Source: Ulva prolifera
Lineage: Eukaryota; Chlorophyta; Ulvophyceae; Ulvales; Ulvaceae
Direction: 5' to 3'
NCBI GenBank assembly: GCA_023078555.1
Contig: CM041196.1
Location: 558,001 to 622,000, forward strand
Length of the DNA: 64,000 nt
Under the pieces are notes generated by a model that did not search any database, was not told the DNA's origin, and worked only from the letters and a program-made list of their open reading frames with translations. A program made the position numbers and the translations under genes. Position 1 is the stretch's first letter, and each line of letters begins with the position of its first letter. Shown in pieces: positions 36,136 through 49,400 of the stretch.

Positions 36136-37311
36136 GACCTGCGCTGGCCGGCGCACATTGAAATCGACCGTCAGGGTTGACAATCTGACGGGCACGTCGC
36201 GGAGGCGCCCCTTGGACTCTCCAGCCGCGGTGCCTACACCTACGCTGTCCAAAACATTCGTTCAATTGCGAGGATCTGCACAGGGTTCTAGCATTGAGCG
36301 CCCACGGCATGGCAGGCCGTTGTCGCCGACTGCGGGTGACCGCGGTGAGGTCTGCAGGTGGTGTGCACGGGCAAGGAGGAGCGCCTCCTGGACTGCGACT
36401 TCCTGCAGAGCTTTGGTGCGATGCCGTCCACTTTGGCACCGTCGAGCTGTTCCACGCAGGCCGCTGGGGCCGCATCTGCGGCTCCACCGACACCAGCAAC
36501 TACCCTGATGACGACATGGGGATCGACGCGCAAGTCGTGTGCCGGCAGCTAGGGTTTCCGTTTGGGGGAAGCGCTGACGACGACGCTGATTTTACGTACT
36601 CGTGTGACTATGGCCCTGAGGGCGAGGCTGCACTGGTCTGGGCGACGGAGGTGCGGCCACCTCTACCTCTGCAATGCATTCCACGCGGTCTCTTCCGCCC
36701 CTTTGACGTGTGCTTGCACTGTTCGGGTGTGTGTGATTCAATATCATGTGCCACATTTGGAGCTGGCTGCTACATCACACTTCCATGTGAGTAGGAGCAC
36801 GGCCAGTGTCAGACATCTGTGCCGGATGTGCAATGAGTTTTTGGTAATCCGAACCTCGGCAGTGTGGCCCCCATGATGAAGCGCCCGGAGGCAGAGTTCA
36901 CTGAGCACGCACACGTCCTCACCTTTGTGCGTCTGGTGCATACGCAGTTGACCGACTTAGGCGAGCATGCATGCTGCTCGTGAGCGCAGCGCGTGTCATT
37001 CTGACATGCTTGCAGCGCCTTTGCCGTCCGTGCCGTGTACGCGATAGCAGCAGCCCGGTGCGGATTGGTGCTTTGTGCAAGCCGCAAGCTCTCAGGCACT
37101 TTATGCAAGCCTCACGCGTGGCTGTGGCAATGGGGACTACTAGTGCAGGTGGTGTGCACGGGCAAGGAGGAGCTCCTCCTGGACTGCGGCTTCCCGGAAG
37201 CCTTCGGCGGAACGTCAGGCCGAGGCGATGCCGGCATCGGGCCCGCCGCTAGCTGCAGCAGCGACGCAGCCGCGATTTTATCCGTCGCATGCCGCCGCTT
37301 TGAGCTGACAG

Positions 37312-40300
37312 GTCCGCCTCACCTCGTGACCAGTTCTTCCTCCTGCAGTGCGTGAACAATCCCCAAACGTCCTCTTTGAGGATGTCCCACACTTATAGCT
37401 GGGCCAGTCAAGCAGATCATTGCGCGGCAGCGGGACTGCCTGCAGGCACGTCCACCCGACACTGCTTTCCCAAGCCTTGAAGCTTCAGCATCGTGTTTGT
37501 AGACATACTGCCTGGTGGCCACACGTGTCTCACCAGCCATTTGCATGATCTATGGGCGCACGAAAACTCTCATGTTGCATGGTGAGCGCGGCAGCAGTAC
37601 TCAATCTCGTAGTCAGGCCTCGGCAGGCTTGCAATGGCAGCAGCGATGCAGATCCTGAGCCTTCCACAGCCGTGCATGCCGTGTCACTTGCATGCAGCAG
37701 TGCGGCACTCCCCTCCTTGCGCGCCATACACCTGCTGTTCACCTGTGCCATGCACTCCTGTGTCTCTTACGGAGGGCCTCTTAACCTTATGGAGCACTGC
37801 CAATCTGAAAGGAGATTGCCTCTTGTGTGCAGAATCTGCCGTCATCTGCTGATGTGGCGGGTCAGCTCAGCCTGAGAGTGTTCAAGAGCTAAGCGGCCTG
37901 TCTGCATCTCCATCACGAAGCTATGCAAAGGACAACAGATTAGTCTAGTGGTAGCTTGTGGGGGTGATACATCCACATGCATGCCACTGACAGCTGGTGC
38001 GGCCATTCATTGAAGCAGATGTAGGGTTGATGCATGCCATGTGTGTGGCCATAACAATCGCCAAAGCGGGCAGAGACAACACAGTGGTCAGCCCAGGGGC
38101 ATGGCCCACATGGCATGGTGTGGCGTGTAGAGGTTGTCACCGGTGCGGCCGCATCAAATTTTGAAGCTATCAGATCTTCTTGAAACTTCTACTTGAAGGT
38201 CTGAGGACTGGTAACTTGTAGCTGCTTGAAGTATCAGATCTACAGCTGCTGCTGTAGTGACTGGGTCAGGCTGTAGAGCTGTGCCAGCTGTGCAGCTACG
38301 GCAGTGGCGCGAGATGTACGCTCGGCCTGAAAATGGAGGTTGTAGCGTGCTGATGGATCATGGTTTGTGTATGCCTACGCTGTGTGGGTTGTTGGATTGA
38401 TGCCTGTTGGCTGTAATGTTCTGTGCGCTTCTTTTGTGCTCTGCCATGCAATGTCCCGGGCTTGTGTAAACGGGCGCCAGCTAACCAAATGTGCAGTCAC
38501 TAGACACCAGTGCGGTGCTGCTGGTACCAGCACGTGGGACATGCTGCAGGCATGCTGATTCAGGTAGTTGAGAGGAGGCTGTAGAGGTGTCAATGAGATA
38601 TGGCCTGCCTGGGGCGTCTGATATCATATGGCCCATTGTGGTCAGCAAATGTGCAGCAATTTCAAGAATATTCATTCATGGACGCTGTCGGAACATCAGC
38701 GTGCTTGTGTCCCCGTAAAACAGTTCTGTGAATTCATGTTCATGATAGGCACAGCAAACAATCGCCCACGGCACATGAAGAGAGGTCTGTGCCCTCGCAT
38801 GCGGTCTGTCCAAAAATGCCTCGTTGCAGATGTCTGCTTGGTCAGGGTTGTTCATCGAATGTGATGGGTGTCACAGAAGAAAAAAACACATGTCGGCTGT
38901 GGTGGTGGTACTCCCACAAGCCGCCCCATGCACGCATGGGTGACACGACACTGTATGCATGTGCTGCCATGCTGTCTTGTGTTCCCTGACCCTCGCCACG
39001 ACACAGCCCTCATCCAATCGTCCCACGCCGGAACTCTGTGAGCTCGACCTGCTAGCGAGCTGCAGCAGCTTGCAGATGGAGTGGTATATGGAGGGACACA
39101 CAGTGTAAACGATGGCAGCTCGTTCACAACGTCCCTGCATAACTACGTAGGTATACCAGGATGTTGTCCAAAAATGGTCTTTGCCGCGCCGCACACTCGG
39201 GTAATCCGCAGTATATCGGCTGCACACGCAGGCATCACGGCCTGTTCAGTGTCGCGGACGGGTCGCCACAGTCGAACCGCTTCTGCAAGATCGATTAAAT
39301 CAATCTTCAGCTCCGTTTTGGGTCGTGACAATGGGCAATGAGCATCTAAATCAAATCAGTTGCTGCAGTGGTGATGCCTCGGATGCACAGGTACATATGC
39401 ACGCTTACTTAAATGGCTTGAAGGGCGGTGCCACGCGAATTCACACAATTGACTTACTAAAAGGATCAACTAGGCAGCATGCCATGTATCAAAATTGACC
39501 TGTGCGGCCCAAGCGCCGTAAGCTCCCCTCCAAGCGAGATCTTCCTCGGGCAGGGCCCATTTTTTTTTCTCAATCCTGGCTCAGCTGAGGCACCGGCATG
39601 CTGCATCCGAGGGCTACTACGCAATAGATGCTCACCAAACAACCGGGGTGGTGGTGGCATTCTTGCGATGCCCGCCGCATTTGCAGTGCCGCCTGCCTCG
39701 CTGCGTGTATTTCTGTGATACTACAAACAGCTGATGGACAGAGTCGCAGGGTCGTGATCGGCGTAGCCTGGTGGATGCTGACTCCAACTCGCAGTATGTC
39801 CGTAAAAACCTGAAGTTCTTGCGCCTAGGCGTGCCCTTGTGCCTGTAAACCTCGGCACGTACCAGCACAGCAGAGACGCCGGCACGTGGCACTAGCGGCG
39901 GATGACATCTGACTCTGCAAGCGCACACATCCGTCAGTGCCAACATGTCGCTGACGACAGAACGACGTGTGAGAGTTTCTTTGTGGTGATGGTTGCGCAA
40001 TGCGCCGCGTGCACGCCTGTTGCATGTGGATGGGTTGCAATGTCACATCCTGCTGCTGAAAGTCTTCAGTAGACCAGCAGGTATGGATCCAAGCTGGATC
40101 TGGACACCTCGATCAGCTGCCATCATGTGGAACATTGCAGTACAAGTCGTCAACGAGCAGATTTTGGTGCGCGTAGGCTTCCATGGCTTACGCAGAGGTG
40201 GTCGGCAGCAGCCGGACTCTGCAACCTTGAATAAATTACGGGTACCATTCTGGAGCCTGGCGGCCACTTCCATCACAAAACACAAGAGAAACCGGTATCT

Positions 40301-40419
40301 ACACATCCCGTGGCTCAGGGTGGTTCCATGCTGTGTGGCAGTCGCACAGCATGGAATCATCATCTCATGGCATGTGGCTTTGTCTTCACCAGCACTCTGG
40401 CCGGCAGCGGCACACTACT
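37312..40419. other. 3' flank of gene C, paralogous to 3' flank of gene D
   Basis: From about 37.9 kb to the gene, patches match 53.4-55.0 kb in order. Examples are 38030-38140 with 53582-53690, 39365-39390 with 54330-54355, and 39480-39540 with 54440-54490. Open frames on the minus strand at 39466-39660 and 54445-54663 look alike (MQHAGASA / VQHEGASA). That is as expected from DNA homology and is not proof of an exon. The part between 37.3 and 37.9 kb has no recognised feature. Confidence 0.45.
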
Positions 40420-43400
40420 TCACAACTTGAAGAGACAGCCACACCGCGGGCACGCATGCCCAGCATCTGTCAGAGAGCGCAGCTGTGCTGCTGTTATGCT
40501 ATCATCGAGCACTATTGGTAGATGCAACGGAGCGTGGGGCGCGGCACCTGGGATGCGGAAGCGGCGGCACACGATGCCGAGGCGGCGGGAGTTATCTATG
40601 CCGCAGGTGGTCAAGACGCCGGTGGCGGGCTTCGGTTCTTCAAAGTTCTCTGGGAATTTGCAGTCCCGCAGGCGCTCCTCTGTGCCCTTGCACACAACCT
40701 GCATCCGAACAGTTTGGATGCAACATTGGAACCCGTGGCTGCACTCTTCAGCCGCATGTAATATGCTATCATGTACAGTAATCAAGTAGGGTAGGCCTGA
40801 CTCTTACAATCTCAGATACTCAGATCGCGTGAATGCAATGTACTGAACAGTTGCACATGCCATTGTGCAAGACAGATGTGTACTGGCCAACCCCAGATGA
40901 TGTCAACATGTTCAGTGCAAGCATGCTATGTTCATGTTACAGAAGAGTGAACGGTTATAGACTAACACCACAACAGTTCAAGCATGTGGAGGTGGTCACA
41001 GGGCAGATGTCTCCTACAGGCGCGGACACCACAGATGTCTTCATCATGATCAGCCTAATGATGATGAGTACTCGATGGTGCAAGAAATTCTCGAAAGCAG
41101 AGCTCACCTGCGTTGCCCATGCGACCTCCGGCTCAAACCCAAACCGGCTGCCTGCAAACTGGCCGTCGTACGCGTCGTCCACCTCGGAGGTGTCCATGAC
41201 GGTGCCGAAGGGGAACCCGAGCTCCCGGCATGCGACCTGCGCGTCCAACGCAAACTCCTCCGGCTCTGCCCTCGCGAGGGGGAAGTAGTTTCCAGCGCAG
41301 ATGCGGCCCCACTGGCCGGCGTGGAAGATCTCCAAGCCGCCAAAGTGCACATCGTCGCACGGTGCGGTCGCTGCGGCAGTGCCGTTGATAGGCACGAGGC
41401 GGATGTCTCCCTCTTCTGGCGACTCTGGGCCGCTACCGGGTACACCCACAGAGCAACCTGCAGGAGCAGTTGCATGAATCCATGTTGATTTCAGCCATGT
41501 CCATCAGCCCTTGATGTGTGCATGGACTGTGGGTCAGAAGGATGGGTGCAGTGCGAGGTGACGAGAGATGGAGCCGGTCTGCATGCCAGCAAAGCATGCA
41601 TGTTTGGGATGCATGCGCATGACTGCAACATGGCGCCAGCACCAAGGTCTGCGCGTGGTGCGGCCTGCATGCACGCGTGCAAGCATACATATGAGTGGAT
41701 GAAACGATCACCCCATCAACCAAGTAAATTTGCGGACAAATCAGCTGGCCATTCACTCCGTTCACAAGCCATGCGCACAACATGCATGTGTCATCGTGAC
41801 CACAGGTGTACAGACCGTACCGCTCGGGGTCACACACACGAGCGCCACACTATTGGTGCCCTCATTGATGTTTCCGCTCTCGCGATCAGAGTAATCATAG
41901 CCATAGTCTGAGAGATACGCGTTCGTATACTCGAGCCCGCAGTCCGCCAGGGTGTCTTCAGACCCGTCGCAGGAGACGCTCTTGACAGCCACGACGTCCG
42001 TGTCACGAGTCCGCAGCGGCGACGACCTCCCGGCGAGGATCTGGGCGCCGGTGGCGTAGCCGAGGGAGCGGCACGCGACCTGCGCGCCGCGGCGGCCAAA
42101 CTGCACGCCCTGGACGAGCGGGCTGTCCTCGATAATGCTCCATGCGCCGCTGACCAGCACCTGCAGGATGCCGTAGCCCCAGTCCCCCCGGGGGTCGGCC
42201 CGGCCGCCGACGAGACGTGTCCGGCCGTTGCCGGCCTCTGCATGCATGCGTTATGAGCTGATCGACATCGGCGTACGCTTGGAACGTGGAGGAAGCTGGC
42301 AAGACATTGTTTTGAACACGCACTGGCATGAGGAAGCGTACGTTCTGGTTAGCACGAGCTGAGACAGACGAAAGTTTTGCATATGGGCACAACTTTGGAC
42401 ACAAGAATATGTGTTCATGTGTACTCAATCGCTAGGGCTAAGCCAGCAAGGACAAAACGAGAATCAACGTAATCTGCAGCTCGTATACAGTGCATGTGGT
42501 GGCCCAGAGCAACGGGGGAGGGCAGGGCGCACTGGTGGAGGTGCAGGCGACGCTGAGCAGCGGCCCGCAGCCGGTGGTCTCGCCAAAGGTCCCCAGCTCA
42601 CAGTCAGCCACCGCATCCTCGGCGCCAGCGCACCGCACCGACGCCAGCCACGGCGGAGGCGCGGCGGCAGCGGCGGGAGACTCGCCGATCTGGACGAATG
42701 CGCCGGTCCCGAAGCCGAGCTCGCGGCAGGCTACCTCGGCACTGGCCTGCATGGGCAATGGCTGTGTGTTGGGCATGTTCGGTCGCTTTGCAGCGTTTCC
42801 AGGGCTGCCACCCAGAAACTAGACCTGAATATTTGGGATTGTTCATGTGATCGGTCCTGACGACCCAACACTGGTGTTGGGTTGACAGGCGACGAGCTTG
42901 TCAACAATTGTGCTGTCACAACCACAAGGCTGTGAAGTAGCAGGTCTGCGCCATCGAGAACGTGTGGCATTGATGCGTTTACACCAGACACACATGATCA
43001 AATCAATGGAGCAGCTTGTGCATAAGATTCAGCACCCTAAGCTGGGCCGCCCGGTGTGACCAGACGGTCGTCTTGGATACTGAAGTGACCGGTCTTGGAG
43101 TCGATACCAATGGATGGGCACGCGATGCGCGAGGGGCACAGCTACCTAGGCCAATCGCAACACGCGTACGCGCACACCGTAAATGCTGCAGGAAGCCAGG
43201 ACATGCATGCTGGACAGCAAGTGCTCCGCATGGAGTGACAGGCAGACACAGGGAAGCCGCACATCGACGACTGGTGGATCATCGTAGTATGACCTCTGGC
43301 TGTCGGGGCGGCCGCTACAGACTGTGCCCCATGCGCCGGCGTGGAACACCTCCAATGTGCCCACTGCCGAGCCCGGGGCAGACCCGGGCGCCTCTCCGGT

Positions 43401-46400
43401 CAGCCGCACGCTTCCTTCCGAGCCTGCAACATCCAGAGACAATGATCAGCATGTGGTAGCATTGATCCGATACGTTTACGTATCTAAAGGAGGGACGCAG
43501 CAAGAATCATAATACTAGAGGCGGCTCGACCAGCATGCACCACCTAACGCCTCATCCTCTGACACGCAGAGGTGACATGGTGTCGCCTACATGATTACTA
43601 GCATCAGCGCTGCCACCACAACTAGTGCCAGATAATAGTAAACTGGTCATGGCAACCCAAAACTACATGCGATGCCAATTGCAAGAACTGTACCTTTTGA
43701 TGGGTTGGAGACGCATGCGAGTCGGAGGCCAGCCGAGTTGGAATCCCTGCAGACCCGATCATAGTCGCGGTTGAAGCCCCCTTCTACCGGGCAGTCCAGC
43801 AAGCGCTCCTCGTCCCCAGAGCATCCCGAGAAGCTGATGACCACCTCCGGGAACACGTCGGTGTCAAGCAGCGCGTCGCGGCCGGCGCGGTCGAGGTTCG
43901 GGGGTGCGACGGTGCCGGCGCCGAGGCCGAGCTGGCGGCAGGCGACGGCGGCGTCGGCGGCCTCAAACGCGCTCTGGCAGACCTGCCCCCAGGAGCCCTC
44001 AAAGAAGACCTCGAGGCGGCCGGTGACCCAGTTGGCGACTTCTGTCTGGTCCACAAGCCGCAGGTCGCCTTCTTCTGCAGAACTGCTTTAATAAAAACTC
44101 GTGCGGTGAGATACACCGGAATGGTAACAAGGTGGAGATGCAGTGAGGTACTTGGTTGTGTCCCAAATAATCTATATTGTGAAATGAGTCGCAAGGGCAG
44201 GAAGGAGCTGCCATTCAACAACAGCAGCACACGGGCGGCTATGCGGCCATCAGGTTGGAAGGCCACGCATGCACAGCAGTGTTGGGTCGTCGGGCCCGAT
44301 CACATGTAACAATCCGAATATTCAGGTTTAATTTCTGGGTGGTTGCCCTGGAAATGCTGCAAAGCGATCCAACACTGGCGCACAGCAAGCAGGCATGACC
44401 TTAGCGCAGAGCAAAACATAGTGGAGCCTGCATGAACCTAGCGAATATCCATTTCCACAGTGCCGCAAATAGCCGCTGCGTGCTCCCGACAAAAACACAT
44501 GGTTGATTTTGCTGCGACGGAACGCATAGTATTAGTGCACCTGCGTCAAGCCGCGAGCATTCTGATCGCGGCTAGCGTGGGAGAGCGCACCAGCGCCGGG
44601 TGTTGACACAGCCTCCAGGGCCTCCGTGACCGGGAACTGCCGACAGGCCACATGCATGCGGCGGTCCCGGCCGTCCATGCATGCCCGATTCTCCGGTCGA
44701 AAGCCGCGCCCCAGGTCACAGTCGACGAGCCTTCCCTCTGGTCCGACGCACTGAACATCACTCAGCCAGAACCTGCCCGCAGGCTCCTCTGGCTCTTCGT
44801 CAAGGTAGTCGTAGTCCCGCCGTGGCGATTCGTTATCTAGTGGCTCTTCCGGGGGGGCCAGTGGAACGAGGGGGTCAACAAGCGTTCCATGCGGAAATCC
44901 GAGCTGCCGGCATGCCACATCAGCGGCAAGCTTGTCCTGTGGACGGAGCAGGTCAATCTGGAATACAGAGATGCAGATTGCGCCCCATTCGCCGTTGTGG
45001 TAGATCTCCACGAAGCCGGAGTGCAGGGGATCGCAGAGGGTGCCAGTGCCTCCCCGCAGCCGCAGCGCGCCCTCGGTAGCGTTGGCCTCCTTATCACAAC
45101 CTGAACCGAAGCTGTGCTGAGATGATGCATGCGCGCGGTACTGTCTGACAGGAGCCTCCTCACGGACCTCCTCACGGAGCCTCCTGAGGCTGGCTTGGAC
45201 ACTTGCCAGCGGTTTTCTCGGCTGACAATAAAGCAAGTGCAGCAGCTGCGACAAGGTATGTAGCTGAAATTAATGACTCGCAATCGGGCGAGGCCGCACT
45301 GACATGTTTGGGCCAGACACAAAATGAAAATATTGGCAAGTTTCGTGGCGTTGGAGACTTGGTAATGTTGACTAAGTTCTACCAGACCAGAGAGACGCAC
45401 CAGCTGCTGTGTTGGCACATGCGAGCACCGTGCTGCTGCTCTCCGAGGCGCAGTTGCGGACAAACTCGGGATTGTTCTGACACTCCAACAGCGACGTCTC
45501 GTTTCCGTCACAGTCTACCGCTGCCAGAGCCACCGGAATGTCCGAAACGAGGACCTGAACATGCACAGAGAGGTTGTACCACATGCACATTGTAGTTGTA
45601 GGCCTGCAGGTGAGACATGTAGGTGGCTACTTTAGCCACATGTTGGTCATCGCGCATGACTTGAAACGACCCACCCGTGGCCTCCGCTATGATGCAGGGT
45701 GAAGGCCTATGCCTGGGCCCTTGGTAACTGTACACACAAGACAAGATCTAAAAGCGGAAGCCCGGGCTTCTGTGGATCCACACAGTCCCTCATACCCCCT
45801 CACAGAGCACATCTTCACAACGACTGGCAGGCATATACACAGTTGGAGTGTGTCGGGGCGGGAAGGAAGTTGTCAGAACTGACGATTGAGGTTAGGTCCC
45901 GCACTTGCATCGCAGCAGACGGCCAGACGTAACAAGGTTTGGAACTGTTTTATACGCACGTGACCACGTGTTCTAGCCAGTGTTGGGTCGGTTTACAGCA
46001 TTTCCAGGGCTGCCACCCAGAAAATAGAGCTGAATATTCGGAATTGATACACATGATCGGGCCCGACGACCCAACACTGATTCTAGCCTGAGCACGTATG
46101 CACAGCACATCTATAGGTAAGTTCCAGCAGCGTCTGCCTTTGCATAAATAGTATGTGCAGCTGCATGTGCTGAATCTAGCCTGAACACGTATGCACAGCA
46201 CAGGTAAATGCCAGCAGCGCCTGGCTTTGCATACTATGCGAAGCGAAGATAGTATGTACACCTGCCTGTGCTGTAAAAAAGGGCGCAATCCGGCAGAGCT
46301 GGCGGGCATGAGCTCCGCAGCAAAATCGATATCTTGCCATTACGAGCATGCTCCGCGTCCAGCGAAAAAAGCTACAGCGTTGCCGATGGCATGTGCAAAG

Positions 46401-49400
46401 AGCGGACCGTGTCGGAAGGCCAGGTGCAAAATATTTGCACCGATTTCCATGAACAGCAAGCAGTTCGCCCACCTGATTGCGCGAGCCCCCTGGCACAAAG
46501 AACCTGGTGGCGTAGGGCTGGATGAACCAAAGCGTGGAGCCACCATCATACCCGAGGCCACTGCAAGCTACCTGCGCAGAGTCCGGTGTGAAACGGCCAC
46601 AGATGTTGCTCCAGAAGCCCCGCAGGAAGACCTCGAGTCGGCCGTACTGGTACCCTGGCCCCGACGATCCGCCGGCCAGCCTCAGCCGCCCGTCGACATC
46701 TGCACAGTAAAGCAGTCATAGAACGTATCGATCCTTCGATACATGGGCGGAGACAGGGCCGCCCGTCCAGCTCTTGACGGTACTGTCAGATGGTTACATG
46801 CAGTCAGCACATGAGGCAGGCTTGCTCGTGGATGCATGACGCCCAAGGGTGCCGCCCGTGATGCTACGCCCGTGATGCTACTTGGCTCTCCGATTTGATT
46901 CTGGTACAACGTGCAACACACCGTGATGCAACTACCACTGATGCACCTGTGAAACACGGCGCATGCGCAGCATGCATCATCTACCAGGTGAAGAATGCAT
47001 GAAACACTGTGCTCGCGCCTCGCTTGGCGCTGCTGACGAATGAGCGGGGCAGTGATCAACTTCTCCGAATTATTCTGTGTTTGTTGACGTTTAAATAACC
47101 TTGTGTGACACAGTTCAATCACTTGAACGCATCCAAAAGGGATGAGCTACTTTATGCAGGAAATGCACTGGCAGTGTTTGATACGAACATGTCTGAAAAC
47201 ATGACAACCAGGAAGCGCCCGCGGGCGCACGCACCGGGTTGGGCGCCGCTGGAGCAGGAGACCCAGACGTCCCTAGCGTGTTCGCAGTTGTTGTTATCTG
47301 CGTCAAGGCCCACACCAGGGCACTGCGCCAGCGCCGTCTCGTTGCCTGTGCATGCGGCTCCAGCGAGGACGATTGGCACTCGCTCCACTGGGGCCAGTTC
47401 TTCATCCACCTGTACACAGGTACGGCATGTGAAGACACAGGCCATCCCAGCCTGTGTAAGATTACATTGTGGTAGGCTGATGAAACTCAAGAGATGCCAC
47501 GCACTCGGTCGCTTATGTGCAGGCGTTGGAATCAGAACACAGCAGCGCACAGCACAGCACAGCTCTGCAGCGCATGCACGCACCAGAGTCTGCATCCGGG
47601 AGCCTTCGGTGTAGCCCAGCTCCTTGCAGACGACATCCGCCGAGGGGGGAACAAACGCTCCTGTACGCCCATTCAGCCTGCCGCAGACCGTGCCCCAGCC
47701 GCCGCGGTGAGAGATCTCAACACGGCCGTACTCCGCACTGCCGTCTGGGGACTTGGCGCCACCCGCAAGCCTGACAGAGCCCTCCGCTGCAGGGCAATGT
47801 ATAATTTAAGCCGCGGATTGCCAACACAGTGCATCACCTGAAGATCTTGCCTTGCCAAGTCAGGCAGAGATGGCGTGTGCTGAACAGTGCAATCGTCTGT
47901 TCGGGCTTGGCTTGGCCACCTATGTGTGGGTATGCGCAATACGAGACCTCATGTAGCGTGACAGCGCAGTAGATCTGTAAGCGCTTCCAAAGATGCATCG
48001 AGGCTTAAGCCTATGCGCGCTGGCCAGGATATGAAATACGTGTTTGTTCTCAGGCAGCTACATGGAGTCAGCTGACTCTGCAGAACGATGCCCGCACTTT
48101 GATTGTAAAAGGAGCAGAGCACCACGAGTGCAGAAAGGTACACCAATCGCAACACGCCTGCGCAGGAAACAACAATTGGGGGGGGGGGGCAACATAGCCC
48201 AGCGTAGTTACTGTATGCATGTATTAGTCAAGGATTCTAGCGCGGCTGCGCACCAGCGCCACTGCCGAGGCCGCAGGCGAGGAAGGTGTACGAGTCAGAG
48301 AAGGGGTCGCATTTGGCGGGGTTAACGTAGGAGTAGTCCCCGTAGCGGTAGCCTAGCGTGACGTAGTCGATCTCACTCTGGTCGTGCAGCGGGCAGTCCA
48401 GAATGGCCTCCTCGTCGCCGGCACAGCCGAGGTTCTCCAGCACAAACGGACCGAGCGTCTCCTGCACACAGCGACCGGTGAACATCGGCATTTGGTGTGT
48501 CAGCGTCTGTCCCTGCCCCCGCCCTTATTCCGCCCTTGATTATGAACAGGCTGAGCCTTGGCCTGATGAAAACTAGCATGCAGTGCATTGAGAATGGACC
48601 CATTTCGGTGCTCGCTCCAGCGGTACAGCTACTGGTTACGCGAGATTCCAGGTGTCTCTAGATACAAGAGTACAGATGTCAGAGGAGCCAGAATGTCATA
48701 GGTCACACCTGTGCGCAGCTACTTGCAGACATCTTTGTGGTGCACAAAATTGGCCGGTGGCTGATGACAGTACGACACCAGAACGTGTCGCAAAAACCAT
48801 GTACCATGTAAGTGGAACAGGCTTCAGCCACACAGAATTCTACTTAGTTACTGATGCGACAGGACATTGGGATTGTCAGCCCTGTGGACTGATCTGGCTG
48901 CACGTACATTCACTGGTAATCACTGATGGCATCTGCAGAGTATGCAGACAGTGTGCGGCATGCTGGCACAGCGGTAAACCACATGTAGGCAGCGCTCCTG
49001 GAAGCTAGTTCGGGCGCAGAGGACAGGAACTTGACGGCCTACTAGTACTCAGACTGGTAAGTACTTGGCCTAGTACTCAGACTGGGACCGTACCGGGTCT
49101 GGCTCAAACGGCGTCAGGAGGGTATCTGTCGGGCCGAGCACCATGCCGCCCACGAAGCCGAGCTGGCGGCAGGCGACCTGCGCGTCGCGGTCGTCCAGGC
49201 CGGAGTTGCACACCGCCCCCCACTGGCCGCCGATGAAGGCCTGCAGGGCGCCGGTGGCGTAGCCGTTGACGTCGACGCGGCTCACCAGCCGCACCGCCCC
49301 CTCCTCGGCGCTCTCAATTGGGCCTGAACACGATTTCATTATCAGGTGCCGACTCTGTGTATCGGAGCGCTCCCGACGTGCGACAACATGTGGTAGGCTT

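Larger units (their letters stand above)
35590..37311 (+). pseudogene. SRCR8 fragment copy E, rearranged
   Basis: Only the SRCR8 part of the family is present. 35590-35760 and 36140-36358 match introns around SRCR8 of A and B. At 36359 an SRCR8 second-half exon begins (VVCTGKEERLLDCDF) but after about 20 codons switches, in another frame, into the middle of an SRCR8 first-half exon (CDAVHFGTVELFHAG ... VVCRQLGFPFGG ... ALVWATE), ending at GAG|GTGCGG about 36651. A second SRCR8 second-half exon follows at 37149-37311 with the usual phase-1 donor. The leader and domains 1-7 are missing. An R3 repeat with a poly-G tract sits within it. It is most likely a non-functional remnant made by unequal recombination. 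Confidence 0.7.
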
